64,000 bases of DNA from Pseudomonas wayambapalatensis (lineage in GTDB: Bacteria; Pseudomonadota; Gammaproteobacteria; Pseudomonadales; Pseudomonadaceae), in the NCBI GenBank assembly GCA_014268975.2, contig CP077096.1:1262501-1326500 (forward strand). Reading direction: 5' to 3'. The first letter of the stretch is position 1; each line of letters begins with the position of its first letter. Positions 38,247-52,975 of the stretch are shown here, in pieces. The translations under genes were made by a program, and so were the position numbers. The notes beneath the pieces are model-generated. The model saw only the letters and a program-made list of their open reading frames with translations, ran no database searches and was not told the DNA's origin.

Positions 38247-38681
38247 ATGAACTCCAGTCGCCCCTATCTGGTTAGAGCACTGTACGAGTGGATCGTCGAC
38301 AACGATTGCACCCCCCATATGCTGGTCAATGCCGAGTATCCGGCGGTCCAGGTGCCCCAGGGATTTGCCAGCGATGGCCAGATCGTCTTGAACATCTCGC
38401 CCAGTGCCGTGCGTAACCTGCACATGGACAACGAAGCGGTGAGCTTCGAGGGGCGGTTCAGTGGTGTAGCTCATTCGCTCTATGTGCCAGCTGGCGCAAT
38501 TCTGGGTATCTATGCCCGTGAGAATGGCCAGGGCATGGTGTTCGAGCTGGAGCCGCCGTTGATGGGGGGCGAAGAGCTCGATGAGGAAGAAGGCGTCGAG
38601 CCTGATGATGATGGCCCGCCGGAAGGTGGTGGCCAGCCGCCGCGACCGACTGGACGACCGAGTTTGAAAGTGGTCAAGTAA
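38247..38681 (+). CDS. sspB: ClpXP specificity adaptor SspB
   Basis: SspB tethers ssrA-tagged and other substrates to ClpX. The 144-residue protein has the N-terminal substrate-binding domain (RPYLVRALYEWIVDNDCTPH), an acidic flexible linker (EELDEEEGVEPDDDGPPE) and the C-terminal ClpX-binding motif RPSLKVVK. The start at 38247 follows AAGGAG, 10 nt after sspA. A bidirectional terminator follows. In AlgU control, SspB-ClpXP type proteolysis of cytoplasmic MucA has been described, so a link to alginate is possible. Confidence 0.95.
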   Translation: MNSSRPYLVRALYEWIVDNDCTPHMLVNAEYPAVQVPQGFASDGQIVLNISPSAVRNLHMDNEAVSFEGRFSGVAHSLYVPAGAILGIYARENGQGMVFELEPPLMGGEELDEEEGVEPDDDGPPEGGGQPPRPTGRPSLKVVK

Positions 38682-38682
38682 C

Positions 38683-38716
38683 AAAAAAGGCGATCCAGAT
38701 GGATCGCCTTTTTTTT
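38683..38716. terminator. Bidirectional terminator sspB / YgdI-like gene
   Basis: GGCGATCC-AGAT-GGATCGCC flanked by six A on the left and eight T on the right; works for both converging genes. Confidence 0.93.
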
Positions 38717-38726
38717 CAAGTTCGGA

Positions 38727-38945
38727 TTACAGGTCCTTGATGGAGCGGACCTGATCCTTGTTGATACGGGTCGGCTTGCCATCGAGCTGCTTGAATTCAT
38801 AGAAGCCGGAGTCACGGTCGAACTTCGGCGTGTCGGTGGTCTGCAGCTCGCGGCCATCGTTGAGGGTGATCACGCTCGGGGTAGAGCAGCCGGCCAGGGT
38901 GGCGAAGGCAGTAATGGCCAGGAGGGACAGCAGGGACTTCTTCAT
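38727..38945 (-). CDS. Small YgdI/YgdR-like lipoprotein
   Basis: A 72-residue lipoprotein: signal peptide MKKSLLSLLAITAFATLAGC with lipobox LAGC (Cys20), then a small beta-rich SH3-like domain (ITLNDGRELQTTDTPKFDRD, GFYEFKQLDGKPTRINKDQV) as in the DUF903/YgdI family. Function is unknown; family members are envelope proteins. It is 83 nt downstream of dolP on the same strand and may have its own promoter. Confidence 0.88.
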   Translation of the reverse strand: MKKSLLSLLAITAFATLAGCSTPSVITLNDGRELQTTDTPKFDRDSGFYEFKQLDGKPTRINKDQVRSIKDL

Positions 38946-39028
38946 GGGTACTTCCTGAGGGTGTGAGGGTAATGCATGCCGTTGTCTGCGGTGCCCCAGC
39001 GCCGAGGCTGGGGGGGCCGCTGGCAGTG

Positions 39029-40656
<1,628 letters not shown>

Positions 40657-40657
<1 letters not shown>

Positions 40658-42474
40658 CAGCGTGCAGTATCCGGCAGGCGCTTGACCTGACCGCCGGAGA
40701 ATTCGGCCCATGGCAGTTGGCGTTCGATACGCTGGTTGGCGTTGATGCTCAGGCTGCCGGACAGGCCCTCGACGCGGTTGTCAGGCAGCGCCTTGAGCTG
40801 GCCCAGGCGTGGCGCCAGGCTGTAGGCATCGACACCCATGGCGTACAGGCGACCCAGGCTGCCGGCAGCTTGAGGCCACTGCTGCACGACTTGCTGACGC
40901 AGGCTGTTGGTGTTGTCCAGCAACCAGGGGGTTTCGCAGAAGCGGATGCCGTTCATGTCGTTGTACTGGTTCACGTCACCACTGGCGCTGTAGAGGTTGG
41001 AGGTGGCGTAGACCGGTACGTCACCCGCGTACTGGAAGTTGAGGGTCGGCTTGATCTGCTGGGCCTGCTGCGGGGTGGCGGCGAGGAAGATGAAATCGAT
41101 GTCCTGGCGACGTGATGGTTGTGCGGCGACATTACCACCCACGGCGCTCTGCAGGCTCTTGGCACGACCTTCGCTCTGGCGCAGCTGGAACAGGTCGGCG
41201 ATCTGTTGGGCCAGGGCGACTGGCTGGGCGATGCGCTCGGCAGCGAGCAGGGTGCCGCCGTTGCCTTCCCAGTCCTGGCGGAAAGCTGCGAGCACGCGGT
41301 CACCCCATTCGCCGCTCGGCACCAGGGCCACGGCGCGGACCAGGCCGTCTGCGCGGGCACGGCGAGAGACTTCGCGAGCTTCGTCCTCGGCGGCGAGGCC
41401 GAACTGGAACAGTTGTGGTGGCGATTTCTGCCCGGCCTCGGCGTAGTTCAGTGCCAGGGTGGTGATGGGCAGTTGCGGGTAGTCGGCGAGTTTCTTCACC
41501 AGTGGTTTTTCGAGCGGACCGATCACCAGCTGTACGCCGGCCGCCTGGGCCTGGCGATAGAAGTCGTCCAGCGAGGTGAGGCGCGAGCTGTCGAAAACCT
41601 GAACCGCCGGCGCTGGCTGGCCGGATTGCTGGGCCTGGAAATGGGCTGCCATGAAGCCGTCGCGCAGCGCGCGGGCTACACCGGCGAGCGGGCCTTCCTG
41701 TGGCAGCAGCAGGGCGATCTTGGTCAGCGGCTGGCTGGCCAGTTGCTTGAGCTTGACCAGTGCGTCAGGCAACTGCTTGGCGGCCGGATGATCGGCATGT
41801 TGCTGGCGCCAGCTGTCGATGGCGGCCTGTTGCTGCTCCAGGGTGCCGGCGCTCTTGACCGCCAGGGCCAGGCTGGTCCAGCCGGCGAGGGTCGGGTTGC
41901 TGGTTGGTTGCTGCAGCTGGTCGGCGGGCAGCGAGGCTACCAGCGACCAGATGGCATCGTTGTTCTTGGTTGCGTCCGGGCCGCTGAGCAGCGGAGCCAG
42001 CAAGATGCGCTGCTGGGCCGCAGGAAGTGCCTGGCCGTCGGCTTCGAGGGCTGCAGCATGCACGCTGTAGGTGCGTACCTGCTGCTCTTCGGGGAGCTCG
42101 CCGACGCGTTGCAGGCTCGGGTGCGACAGGGCGCCGAGGGCGGCCTTGGGCTGGTTGCGGCTCATCGCCAGCTCGGCAGCCAGGGTGCTGGCGAACACCT
42201 GTTGGGCGGGTTTGAGCGTGTCCAGTGGAACCTGCTCGAGGATGCGTGCGGCGCGTGGGAAGTCCTTCTGCCGGTAGGCCATGTCGGCGGCGCTCAGGCG
42301 CAGCAGCGCGGCGTCTTCGGCGGACTTGCTGGAAGCCGCCTTCTCGAGCAGTTGCTCGATGCTGGCGTCCGGGGTGCGTGGCAGTTCGCCCAGGCTGGAT
42401 GAGGGCGAGCTGGCGCAGGCTGCCAGCAGGGCAGCGAGACAGAGGGCTGTGAGCAGCCGCAGGCAAGCGATCAT
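40657..42474 (-). CDS. lpoA: Penicillin-binding protein activator LpoA
   Basis: LpoA is the outer-membrane lipoprotein that reaches through the peptidoglycan to activate PBP1a. The 605-residue protein has a lipobox (LLAAC, Cys20 region), an N-terminal TPR-like helical domain (about 35-240) and a C-terminal periplasmic-binding-fold domain (from about 250, TKIALLLPQEGPLAGVARAL). It heads the lpoA-yraN-gmhA-dolP operon and is divergent from rsmI, an arrangement shared with E. coli. Confidence 0.93.
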
Positions 42475-42661
42475 GTAAGGGTCCTGTTACTCGATCAAGT
42501 TGGCCGGCAATTGTACCCAAGCGCTGGCCGGGGCGCGATCTTGCTGACGCTGATCCTTCACTATAGGTCGCATGTCAGGGGATGGCGGCCAAGTTCTTTG
42601 CGCCTTGTTGCGGGCGCTCGGGCTACAATGGCGCCTTTGATCGGCAAGGCAGGTGTGTGCA

Positions 42662-43537
42662 GTGACTGATGTTGCAGGGGTTCCAAAATCCATAGCGGGT
42701 ACGCTTTACGTCGTTGCGACGCCCATCGGCAACCTCGACGACATGAGCGCCCGGGCACTCAAGGTGCTGGCCGGCGTGGCGCTGATCGCCGCCGAGGATA
42801 CCCGCCACTCGGTGCGTCTGCTGCAGCATTTCGGCATCGAGACGCCGCTGGCGGCCTGCCATGAGCACAACGAGCGCGACGAAGGCAGTCGCTTCATTAC
42901 GCGCTTGCTGGCGGGTGACGATGTGGCGCTGGTGTCCGACGCCGGCACGCCGCTGATTTCCGATCCGGGCTATCACCTGGTGCGCCAGGCGCGTGCTGCC
43001 GGGGTGAAGGTGGTGCCGGTGCCAGGGGCGTGCGCGCTGATCGCTGCGCTGTCGGCGGCGGGGCTGCCCTCTGATCGCTTCATTTTCGAAGGCTTCCTAC
43101 CGGCGAAGGCTGTCGGGCGCCGTGCGCGTCTGGAGCAGGTCAAGGAAGAACCTCGGACCTTGATCTTCTATGAAGCGCCGCATCGTATCCTTGAGTGCCT
43201 GGAAGACATGGAGGCGGTATTCGGCGGTGAGCGCCCGGCTGTACTGGCGCGAGAGCTGACCAAGACGTTCGAGACGCTCAAGGGCTTGCCGCTGGCCGAG
43301 TTGCGCGCTTTTGTCGCAGCTGACGCCAATCAGCAGCGTGGTGAGTGCGTGGTGCTGGTGGCGGGCTGGAGTGCGCCGCAAGACGACCAGGCGATCAGTA
43401 GCGACGCCATGCGTGTATTGGATCTGTTGCTGGCAGAATTACCGCTCAAGCGGGCGGCAGCATTGGCGGCGGAAATTACCGGGGTGCGTAAGAATCTTCT
43501 TTATCAAGCAGCGCTGGATAAACAGAAAAGCCATTAA
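42662..43537 (+). CDS. rsmI: 16S rRNA (cytidine1402-2'-O)-methyltransferase RsmI
   Basis: RsmI 2'-O-methylates C1402 in the decoding centre with SAM. The 291-residue tetrapyrrole-methylase-fold protein has [45 protein letters not shown] and the C-terminal helical domain [23 protein letters not shown] 42662 is chosen because AGG lies 8 nt upstream; GTG 42653 would leave too little spacing. A TACAAT -10-like element lies at 42624-42629. rnpB follows. Confidence 0.93.
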   Translation: MTDVAGVPKSIAGTLYVVATPIGNLDDMSARALKVLAGVALIAAEDTRHSVRLLQHFGIETPLAACHEHNERDEGSRFITRLLAGDDVALVSDAGTPLISDPGYHLVRQARAAGVKVVPVPGACALIAALSAAGLPSDRFIFEGFLPAKAVGRRARLEQVKEEPRTLIFYEAPHRILECLEDMEAVFGGERPAVLARELTKTFETLKGLPLAELRAFVAADANQQRGECVVLVAGWSAPQDDQAISSDAMRVLDLLLAELPLKRAAALAAEITGVRKNLLYQAALDKQKSH

Positions 43538-43604
43538 TGGCGTAATGATATTATTTGCGGTATTGCTTGTTCTTGATCGCGCCTGCCGTTACCCTTGTCG
43601 GCGG

Positions 43605-43965
43605 AGAGTCGATCGGACAGTCGCTGCCTGTTTTTGTTCCGCAAAATCAGGGGGAGGAAAGTCCGGGCTCCGCAGGGCAGAGTGCCAGGTAACGCCTGGG
43701 AGGCGCGAGCCTACGGAAAGTGCCACAGAAAACAACCGCCTAAGCACTTCGGTGCCGGTAAGGGTGAAAAGGTGCGGTAAGAGCGCACCGCACGGCTGGC
43801 AACAGTTCGTGGCTAGGTAAACCCCACTCGGAGCAAGACCAAATAGGGTTCCATACGGCGTGGCCCGCGTCGGAACCGGGTAGGTTGCTAGAGGCGTCCA
43901 GTGATGGCCGTCGTAGAGGAATGACTGTCCTCGACAAAACCCGGCTTACAGATCGACTCTCCACC
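43605..43965 (+). ncRNA. rnpB: RNase P RNA (M1 RNA, bacterial type A)
   Basis: The catalytic RNA of RNase P, which matures tRNA 5' ends. The 5' end AGAGTCGATCGGACAGTCGC pairs with GATCGACTCT near the 3' end (P1). Highly conserved segments are present: GAGGAAAGTCCGGGCTCC (CR-I region), the P4-strand CACAGAAAACAACCGCC, GGTAAGGGTGAAAAGGTGCG, AGACCAAATAGG and AGAGGAATGACTGTCC. Ends are set from the P1 helix and may be off by a few bases. It lies on the plus strand between rsmI and mraZ, as in other pseudomonads. Confidence 0.96.
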
Positions 43966-44168
43966 CCCTCTCTTCCTGCTTGAATCGATAGCAGATCCTT
44001 CCTGGTAATGCCGAAAAGTTCTTACTCTTGATAATTCACTTTAACTTCACACTCTATCCGTTTGAGTGCGCTTGATTTTTTCCGCCAATTTTTTCTTCCG
44101 GTAGTCCTTCCTCCTTCCTTTGTTGCGCTAAATCTCGGTCCTGTAAGGGTTTTCCCTATGAACGCGCC

Positions 44169-44198
44169 TTGACGGTGTGGCGGACGGATTCCTATAGT
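44169..44198 (+). promoter_or_regulatory. Sigma-70 promoter of the mraZ/dcw cluster
   Basis: TTGACG-N18-TATAGT, with transcription expected to begin near 44205, inside or just before the MraZ boxes. Confidence 0.75.
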
Positions 44199-44206
44199 GT
44201 GCGCAA

Positions 44207-44231
44207 GTGGCAGAAAGTGGGATGAAGTGGG
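44207..44231 (+). promoter_or_regulatory. mraZ: MraZ-binding boxes
   Basis: Three direct repeats GTGGCA, GTGGGA, GTGGGT begin at 44207, 44217 and 44227, exactly 10 nt apart. MraZ binds tandem (G)TGGGN repeats with this spacing and represses its own operon. Confidence 0.8.
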
Positions 44232-44273
44232 TTTTCTGGCACAAAAAAGTTACCATTGTGGGGAATCGCAGCC

Positions 44274-44729
44274 GTGTTCCGCGGAGCCAACGCCGTCAGC
44301 CTCGATGCAAAGGGCCGTCTCGCCATGCCGAGCCGGTACCGTGACGAGCTCGATTCGCGTTGCAATGGTCAACTTATCGTGACCATCGACGCTGTTGACC
44401 CCTGCTTGTGTGTTTATCCCCTCGATGAGTGGGAGCAGATAGAAGCCAAGTTGCGTGCCTTGCCGTCGCTGCGTGAGGAAAACCGCCGCCTGCAGCGTTT
44501 GCTGATCGGTAATGCGGTGGACCTGGAGCTCGATGGCAGTGGTCGTTTCCTGGTTCCGCCCCGTTTGCGTGAGTACGCCAAGCTCGACAAGAAGGCGATG
44601 CTGGTGGGGCAACTGAACAAATTCCAGCTGTGGGATGAGGATGCCTGGAACGCGGTTTCGGCAGCCGACCTCGCAGCTATTCAACAACCGGGCGCCATGC
44701 CCGATGAACTGCGTGACCTGATCCTGTGA
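44274..44729 (+). CDS. mraZ: Transcriptional regulator MraZ
   Basis: MraZ is a SpoVT-AbrB-fold DNA-binding protein, usually a dodecameric ring, that represses the dcw cluster. The 151-residue product begins at GTG 44274 ([20 protein letters not shown], first residue read as Met) and repeats the motif as [23 protein letters not shown] lies 9 nt upstream; the frame is open six codons further but family members start MFRGAN. Its stop overlaps the rsmH start. Confidence 0.95.
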   Translation: MFRGANAVSLDAKGRLAMPSRYRDELDSRCNGQLIVTIDAVDPCLCVYPLDEWEQIEAKLRALPSLREENRRLQRLLIGNAVDLELDGSGRFLVPPRLREYAKLDKKAMLVGQLNKFQLWDEDAWNAVSAADLAAIQQPGAMPDELRDLIL

Positions 44730-45669
44730 CGATAGATAGCGGCTTCAACCACATCACCGTATTGCTCGACGAAGCTGTCGAGGCATTGGCCCTGCGCGCC
44801 GACGGTTGCTATCTGGACGGGACCTTTGGTCGCGGTGGGCACAGTCGTCTCATTCTCAGCAAGCTCGGGCCGCAAGGGCGGCTGCTGGGCTTCGACAAAG
44901 ATCCACAGGCGATTGCCACGGGGCAAGCGCTGGCGGCCGAAGACGGCCGCTTTGTCATTGTGCAGCGCAGCTTCGCCGAACTGGGTGATGAAGTGCGCGC
45001 GCGCGGGCTGGACGGCAAGGTCAGCGGTATCCTGCTCGACCTGGGTGTCTCCTCGCCGCAGCTGGACGATCCTGAGCGCGGCTTCAGTTTCCTCAACGAT
45101 GGCCCGCTGGACATGCGCATGAATCCGGGCCAGGGCATCAGCGCCGCCGAGTTCATCGCCACCGCGCCCGTCGAAGAAATAGCCCGCGTGTTCAAGGAGT
45201 ACGGCGAGGAGCGTTTTGCCGGTCGCATGGCGCGTGCGGTGGTCGAGCGTCGCGAGAAGCAGCCGTTCACCCGTACCGCCGACCTGGCCGAAGTGCTCAA
45301 GGTCGCCAACCCGGCTTGGGAGAAGGGCAAGAATCCGGCGACTCGCGCTTTCCAGGGGCTGCGCATTCACGTCAATAACGAGCTGGGCGATCTGGAGGCC
45401 GGCCTGGACGCCGCGCTCGAGGCGCTGGAAGTCGGCGGCCGCCTGGCGGTGATCAGCTTCCACTCGCTGGAAGACCGCATCGTCAAACTGTTCATGCGCA
45501 AGCTGGTCAAGGGCGAAGCGGATAACCTGCCACGCAACCTGCCGGTGCAGCACAAGGCCTTCGAGCCTCGTATCAAGCTGATCGGCAAGGCGCAGTTCGC
45601 CTCCGATGCAGAACTCAAGGCCAACCCGCGTGCGCGCAGCGCCGTCATGCGCGTTGCGGAGAAGCTGCG

Positions 45670-45673
<4 letters not shown>
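44726..45673 (+). CDS. rsmH: 16S rRNA (cytosine1402-N4)-methyltransferase RsmH (MraW)
   Basis: RsmH N4-methylates C1402, the nucleotide that RsmI (also in this window) 2'-O-methylates. The 315-residue SAM enzyme has [23 protein letters not shown] (SAM loop), [20 protein letters not shown] and [14 protein letters not shown] 44726 overlaps the mraZ stop (GTGA). Confidence 0.96.
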
Positions 45674-47692
<2,019 letters not shown>

Positions 47693-47693
<1 letters not shown>

Positions 47694-49180
47694 TGACAAT
47701 GCCATTGAGCAAGCTTTTCGCCCATGCCAGCCGCGATCCGTTGATTCGCGAGCTGACACTCGACAGCCGCCAGGTGCGGCCGGGTGATCTGTTCCTGGCG
47801 GTGCCGGGTGCCAAGGTCGATGGCCGCGACCACATCGCCGACGCGCTTGCCCGCGGTGCTGCCGCCATTGCCTATGAAGAGCAGGGCGCCACGGTGCTGC
47901 CGCTCACCGACGTGCCGCTGATTCCGGTCAAGGGTCTGATCGCGCAACTGTCGGCCATCGCCGGCCGTTTCTATGGCGAGCCGAGCCGCCAGCTCAACCT
48001 GGTCGGCGTGACCGGGACCAACGGCAAGACCAGCGTGACGCAATTGCTCGCCCAGGCCCTCGACCAGTTGGGCCAGCGCTGCGGTCTGATCGGCACCTTG
48101 GGCACCGGTTTCTTCGGTGACTTGCAGAGCGGCCGCCTGACCACGCCGGACCCGATTGCCGTGCAAGCTACGCTCAACGACCTCAAGAAGGGCGGTGCCA
48201 AGGCCGTGGCGATGGAAGTGTCTTCCCACGCCCTGGAGCAGGGACGCGTGGCGGCGCTGGCCTTCGATATCGCGGTGATGACCAACCTGTCGCGCGATCA
48301 CCTGGACTACCACGGCAGCATGGAGGCCTACGAGGCCGCCAAGGCCAAGCTGTTCGCATGGCCGAGCCTGCGCTGCCAGGTGGTCAACCTGGACGATGCC
48401 TTTGGTCGTCGTCTGGCCGAAGACTTTGCCCGCCGCCCGAGTGCCGATCATATCGAGACCCGGATGCTCAGCTATAGCCTGGAAAACCCGGACGCCTCGC
48501 TGTTCTGCCGCGAAGCCCACTTCGACGATGATGGCGTGCGCGCCATCATCGTCACCGCTCAAGGCGAACGCACACTGCGCAGCCAACTGCTCGGGCGCTT
48601 CAACCTGAGCAACATGCTGGCCGCCGTAGCCACGTTGCTGGCGCTGGATTACTCGCTGGACGAAATACTGAAAGTCACCCCGCAACTGCAGGGGCCTGTC
48701 GGTCGCATGCAGCGCCTGGGTGGTGGTGCCAAGCCGCTGGTGGTGGTCGACTACGCCCACACCCCCGACGCACTGGAGAAGGTGCTCGAAGCCCTGCGCC
48801 CGCACGCCCACGGCAAACTGCTGTGCCTGTTCGGCTGCGGCGGGGATCGCGATCGCGGCAAACGTCCGCTGATGGCCGAAGTGGCCGAGCGTCTGGCCGA
48901 CCGCGTACTGGTCACCGACGACAACCCACGTACCGAGGATCCGCTGCGGATCTTCGATGACATTCGCCCAGGTTTCGCCAAGGCTGCCGACGCCGAGTTC
49001 GTCGCCGGTCGCGGCCAGGCCATCGCACACCTGATCGCCACCGCTGCCGCCGACGATGTGATCGTGCTGGCCGGCAAGGGGCACGAGGATTACCAGGAGA
49101 TCAATGGCGAGCGCCTAGATTTCTCCGATCTGGTCGAAGCCGAGAAGGCACTTTCAGCCTGGGGGGCTCCACATGATTAA
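47693..49180 (+). CDS. murE: UDP-MurNAc-tripeptide synthetase MurE
   Basis: MurE adds meso-diaminopimelate to UDP-MurNAc-L-Ala-D-Glu. The 495-residue Mur ligase has the ATP loop GTNGKTS (108-114), the carbamylated-lysine region and the meso-DAP-specific DNPR motif (410-413). ATG 47693 shares a base with the ftsI stop and has a GGAGGG site; a second ATG lies two codons downstream. Confidence 0.97.
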
Positions 49181-50540
49181 GCCCATGACACTCAGCCAGC
49201 TGACTACAGCACTGAGTGCTCGTCTGGTCGGTGCCGACGCCACCTTCAACGGTGTCAGCATCGACAGCCGCAGCGTGGCTGCGGGGCAACTGTTCATTGC
49301 ACTGACCGGCCCGCGTTTCGATGGTCACGACTACCTTGCCGATGTGAAGGCCAAGGGGGCCGTGGCCGCGTTGGTCGAGCGCGAAATCGCCGATGTCGAC
49401 CTGCCGCAACTGCTGGTTGCCGATTGTCGTGTGGCGCTGGGCCAGTTGGGCGCGCTCAATCGCGCCGCCTTCGACAAGCCGGTGGTCGCCATCACAGGCT
49501 CCAGCGGCAAGACCACGGTCAAGGAGATGCTGGCTTCCATCCTGCGTACTCGCGGTCTTGTGCATGCCACCCGTGGCAACCTGAACAACGACCTCGGCGC
49601 GCCACTGACGTTGCTGGAGATCGCGCCCGAACACAGCGCTGCGGTGATCGAGCTGGGCGCTTCGCGCATCGGCGAGATTCGCTACACCGTTGGTCTCACC
49701 CAGCCGCAAGTCGTCATCCTCAACAACGCTGGCACCGCCCACGTGGGTGAGTTCGGCGGCCCGGAGAAGATCGTCGAGGCCAAGGGCGAGATTCTCGAGG
49801 GCTTGGGCGAGGGCGGTATCGCCGTGCTCAATCTCGACGACAAGGCCTTTGACATCTGGCGCAAGCGCGCCGGTGCGCACCAGGTGCTGAGCTTCGCCCT
49901 GACCAACGAGAAGGCCGACTTCCATGCCAGCGACATCGGTCGCGACGCGCGCGGCTGCCCTTCGTTCACCCTGCACGGTCCGAGCGGCAGTGCGCCGGTA
50001 CAGTTGAACCTGCTCGGTACGCATAACGTCAGCAACGCCCTGGCCGCCGCTGCTGCCGCACATGCCGTGGGCGTGAGCCTGCCGGGTATCGCTGCCGGCC
50101 TGGCCGCAGTGCAGCCGGTCAAGGGCCGTTCCGTGGCGCAGATCGCGCCCAGCGGTGCGCGGGTGATCGACGACACCTACAACGCAAATCCCACCTCGAT
50201 GTGTGCCGCCATTGATATACTCGCCGGCTTTTCCGGACGCACCGTCCTGGTGCTCGGGGATATCGGCGAACTGGGGCAATGGGCCGAGGAAGGCCACCGT
50301 CAGGTGGGCGACCATGCGCGCGGGAAGGTCGATGCCTTGTACGCGACGGGCACCAACATGGTTCATGCGGTCCAGGCGTTCGGCGCCAATGGCCGCCATT
50401 TCGCTACTCAAGCTGAGCTGATCGACGCCGTTCGTGCCGAGAGCGTCAGCGATACCACTATCTTGATCAAGGGCTCGCGCAGCGCTGCGATGGAAAACGT
50501 CGTGGCTGCTCTGTGTGGTGCCAGCGGGGAGAAACATTAA
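49173..50540 (+). CDS. murF: UDP-MurNAc-tripeptide:D-Ala-D-Ala ligase MurF
   Basis: MurF completes the pentapeptide by adding D-Ala-D-Ala. The 455-residue ligase has GSSGKTT (109-115), [14 protein letters not shown], and the C-terminal domain with [10 protein letters not shown] and VLGDIGELG. It overlaps the murE end by 8 nt. Confidence 0.97.
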   Translation: MIKPMTLSQLTTALSARLVGADATFNGVSIDSRSVAAGQLFIALTGPRFDGHDYLADVKAKGAVAALVEREIADVDLPQLLVADCRVALGQLGALNRAAFDKPVVAITGSSGKTTVKEMLASILRTRGLVHATRGNLNNDLGAPLTLLEIAPEHSAAVIELGASRIGEIRYTVGLTQPQVVILNNAGTAHVGEFGGPEKIVEAKGEILEGLGEGGIAVLNLDDKAFDIWRKRAGAHQVLSFALTNEKADFHASDIGRDARGCPSFTLHGPSGSAPVQLNLLGTHNVSNALAAAAAAHAVGVSLPGIAAGLAAVQPVKGRSVAQIAPSGARVIDDTYNANPTSMCAAIDILAGFSGRTVLVLGDIGELGQWAEEGHRQVGDHARGKVDALYATGTNMVHAVQAFGANGRHFATQAELIDAVRAESVSDTTILIKGSRSAAMENVVAALCGASGEKH

Positions 50541-51622
50541 TGCTGCTGCTGTTGGCTGAGTATCTGCAACAGTTCTACAAGGGCTTCGCGGTCTTCCAGT
50601 ACCTGTCCCTGCGCGGGATCCTGGGTGTGTTGACGGCGTTGTCCCTGGCACTGTGGCTGGGGCCCTGGATGATTCGTACCCTGCAGATTCGCCAGATCGG
50701 TCAGGCCGTGCGTAACGACGGCCCGCAATCGCACCTGTCCAAGTCCGGCACCCCGACCATGGGCGGTGCGCTGATCCTGTCCGCTATCGCCATCAGCACC
50801 TTGCTGTGGGCCGACCTGACCAATCGCTATGTCTGGGTGGTGCTGATCGTCACCCTGCTGTTCGGCGCCATCGGCTGGGTCGACGACTACCGCAAGGTGA
50901 TCGAGAAGAACTCCCGCGGCCTGCCGAGCCGCTGGAAGTATTTCTGGCAGTCGGTATTTGGCCTCGGGGCTGCGGTCTTCCTCTACATGACTGCACCGAC
51001 CAGCGTCGAAACCACGCTGATCGTGCCGTTCCTCAAGGACTTCACCATCCCACTGGGCGTCGGCTTCGTCGTGCTGACCTACTTCGTCATCGTCGGCTCG
51101 AGCAACGCGGTCAACCTGACCGACGGCCTCGACGGCCTGGCGATCATGCCGACGGTGATGGTGGGCGGTGCGCTCGGTATTTTCTGCTATCTGTCGGGCA
51201 ACGTGAAGTTCGCCGAATACCTGCTGATCCCTTATGTACCGGGCTCGGGCGAGCTGATCGTGTTCTGCGGTGCGCTGATCGGCGCAGGCCTGGGCTTCCT
51301 CTGGTTCAACACCTACCCGGCGCAAGTCTTCATGGGTGACGTCGGTGCCCTGGCACTGGGCGCCGCGCTGGGCACCATCGCCGTGATCGTCCGCCAGGAA
51401 ATCGTGCTGTTCATCATGGGCGGCATCTTCGTGGTGGAAACCCTTTCGGTGGTGATCCAGGTGGCCTCGTTCAAGTTGACCGGCAAGCGCGTGTTTCGCA
51501 TGGCGCCGATTCACCACCATTTCGAACTCAAGGGTTGGCCCGAGCCGCGGGTGATCGTCCGATTCTGGATCATCACCGTGATTCTGGTGCTGATCGGCCT
51601 TGCCACCCTGAAACTGAGGTAA
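50540..51622 (+). CDS. mraY: Phospho-MurNAc-pentapeptide translocase MraY
   Basis: MraY transfers phospho-MurNAc-pentapeptide to undecaprenyl phosphate, giving lipid I. The 360-residue protein has about ten membrane helices, the aspartate motif [20 protein letters not shown] and the histidine motif [17 protein letters not shown] 50540 shares a base with the murF stop (TAATG). Confidence 0.97.
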   Translation: MLLLLAEYLQQFYKGFAVFQYLSLRGILGVLTALSLALWLGPWMIRTLQIRQIGQAVRNDGPQSHLSKSGTPTMGGALILSAIAISTLLWADLTNRYVWVVLIVTLLFGAIGWVDDYRKVIEKNSRGLPSRWKYFWQSVFGLGAAVFLYMTAPTSVETTLIVPFLKDFTIPLGVGFVVLTYFVIVGSSNAVNLTDGLDGLAIMPTVMVGGALGIFCYLSGNVKFAEYLLIPYVPGSGELIVFCGALIGAGLGFLWFNTYPAQVFMGDVGALALGAALGTIAVIVRQEIVLFIMGGIFVVETLSVVIQVASFKLTGKRVFRMAPIHHHFELKGWPEPRVIVRFWIITVILVLIGLATLKLR

Positions 51623-51628
51623 ACGAGC

Positions 51629-52975
51629 GTGTCACTGATCGCTTCCGACCAATTCCGCATCGTTGTCGGCCTCGGCAAGAGCGGCATGTCCCTGGTTCGC
51701 TTCCTGGCGAACCGGGGCATCGCCTTTGCGGTCGCCGATACCCGCGAGCAACCGCCGGAACTGGACACCCTGCGCCGTGAATACCCGCAGGTGGAAGTGC
51801 GCTGTGGTGAACTGGATGTGGACTTCCTGTGCCGCGCCAACGAGCTCTACGTCAGCCCCGGCCTGGCACTGGCTACCCCGGCGTTGCAGCAGGCCGCCGC
51901 ACAAGGCGTGAAGCTCTCCGGTGATATCGAACTGTTCGCCCGCCATGCCAAGGCGCCGATCATCGCGATCAGCGGCTCCAACGCCAAGAGCACCGTGACC
52001 ACCCTGGTCGGCGAGATGGCTGCCAAGGCCGGCAAGCGCGTCGCTGTCGGTGGCAACCTCGGTACGCCGGCGCTGGACCTGCTCGACGATGCAGTCGAGT
52101 TGTATGTGATGGAGCTGTCGAGCTTCCAGCTGGAGACCACCGACCAGCTCAACGCCGAAGTGGCGACCGTACTGAATATCAGCGAAGACCACATGGATCG
52201 CTACAGTGGCCTGCCGGCCTATCACCTGGCCAAGCACCGCATCTTCCGCGGTGCGCGCCAAGTGGTGGTGAACCGTCAGGATGCCCTGAGCCGGCCGCTG
52301 CCGGTCGAGGGCATTCCATGCTGGACCTTCGGCCTCAACACCCCCGACTTCAAGGCCTTCGGCCTACGTGATGTTGCTGGCGAGAAACACCTGGCATTCG
52401 AGTTCCACACCCTGATGCCCGTGCGCGATCTGAAGATCCGCGGTGCGCACAACCAGAGCAATGCCCTGGCCGCCCTGGCCCTGGGCCATGCCGCCGGTCT
52501 GCCGTTCGAGCCGATGCTCGAAGCCCTGCGCGAGTTCAAGGGCCTTGTCCATCGCTGCCAGTGGATCCGCGAGCGTAATGGCGTGAACTGGTACGACGAT
52601 TCCAAGGCCACCAACGTCGGTGCGGCACTGGCCGCCATCGAGGGCCTGGGCGCCGATATCGATGGCAAGCTGGTCCTGATCGCTGGCGGTGACGGCAAGG
52701 GGGCGGACTTCTCTGCTCTGCGCGAGCCGGTGGGCAAGCATTGCCGCGCCGTGGTGTTGCTGGGGCGTGACGCCGAGCGCCTGGCCGAGACCTTCGGCGA
52801 CAGCGTGCCGCTGGTGCGGGTCAAGACCCTGGACGAAGCCGTGCAGCGCTGCGCCGAGCTCGCCCAGCCAGGTGACGCGGTGCTGCTGTCGCCGGCCTGC
52901 GCCAGCCTCGACATGTTCAAGAATTTTGAAGAGCGCGGGCGGCTGTTCGCCCAGGCGGCGGAGGGGCTGGCATGA
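51629..52975 (+). CDS. murD: UDP-MurNAc-L-Ala:D-Glu ligase MurD
   Basis: MurD adds D-glutamate to UDP-MurNAc-L-Ala. The 448-residue ligase has an N-terminal Rossmann domain (IVVGLGKSGMSLVRFLANRG), an ATP loop of the form SGSNAKST (115-122, Asn-Ala in place of the usual Asn-Gly, seen also in other pseudomonads) and YDDSKATNVGA. It starts with GTG 51629, 6 nt after mraY. Confidence 0.96.
   Translation: MSLIASDQFRIVVGLGKSGMSLVRFLANRGIAFAVADTREQPPELDTLRREYPQVEVRCGELDVDFLCRANELYVSPGLALATPALQQAAAQGVKLSGDIELFARHAKAPIIAISGSNAKSTVTTLVGEMAAKAGKRVAVGGNLGTPALDLLDDAVELYVMELSSFQLETTDQLNAEVATVLNISEDHMDRYSGLPAYHLAKHRIFRGARQVVVNRQDALSRPLPVEGIPCWTFGLNTPDFKAFGLRDVAGEKHLAFEFHTLMPVRDLKIRGAHNQSNALAALALGHAAGLPFEPMLEALREFKGLVHRCQWIRERNGVNWYDDSKATNVGAALAAIEGLGADIDGKLVLIAGGDGKGADFSALREPVGKHCRAVVLLGRDAERLAETFGDSVPLVRVKTLDEAVQRCAELAQPGDAVLLSPACASLDMFKNFEERGRLFAQAAEGLA

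Larger units (their letters stand above)
43966..44273. other. Non-coding region between rnpB and mraZ
   Basis: Relatively A/T-rich, no gene seen. The last 110 nt contain the dcw promoter (44169-44198) and MraZ boxes (44207-44231). Confidence 0.7.

Noticed and set aside
49173..50651. Minus-strand frame of 516 codons opposite murF
   Set aside because: Shadow of murF; no domain, no ribosome site.
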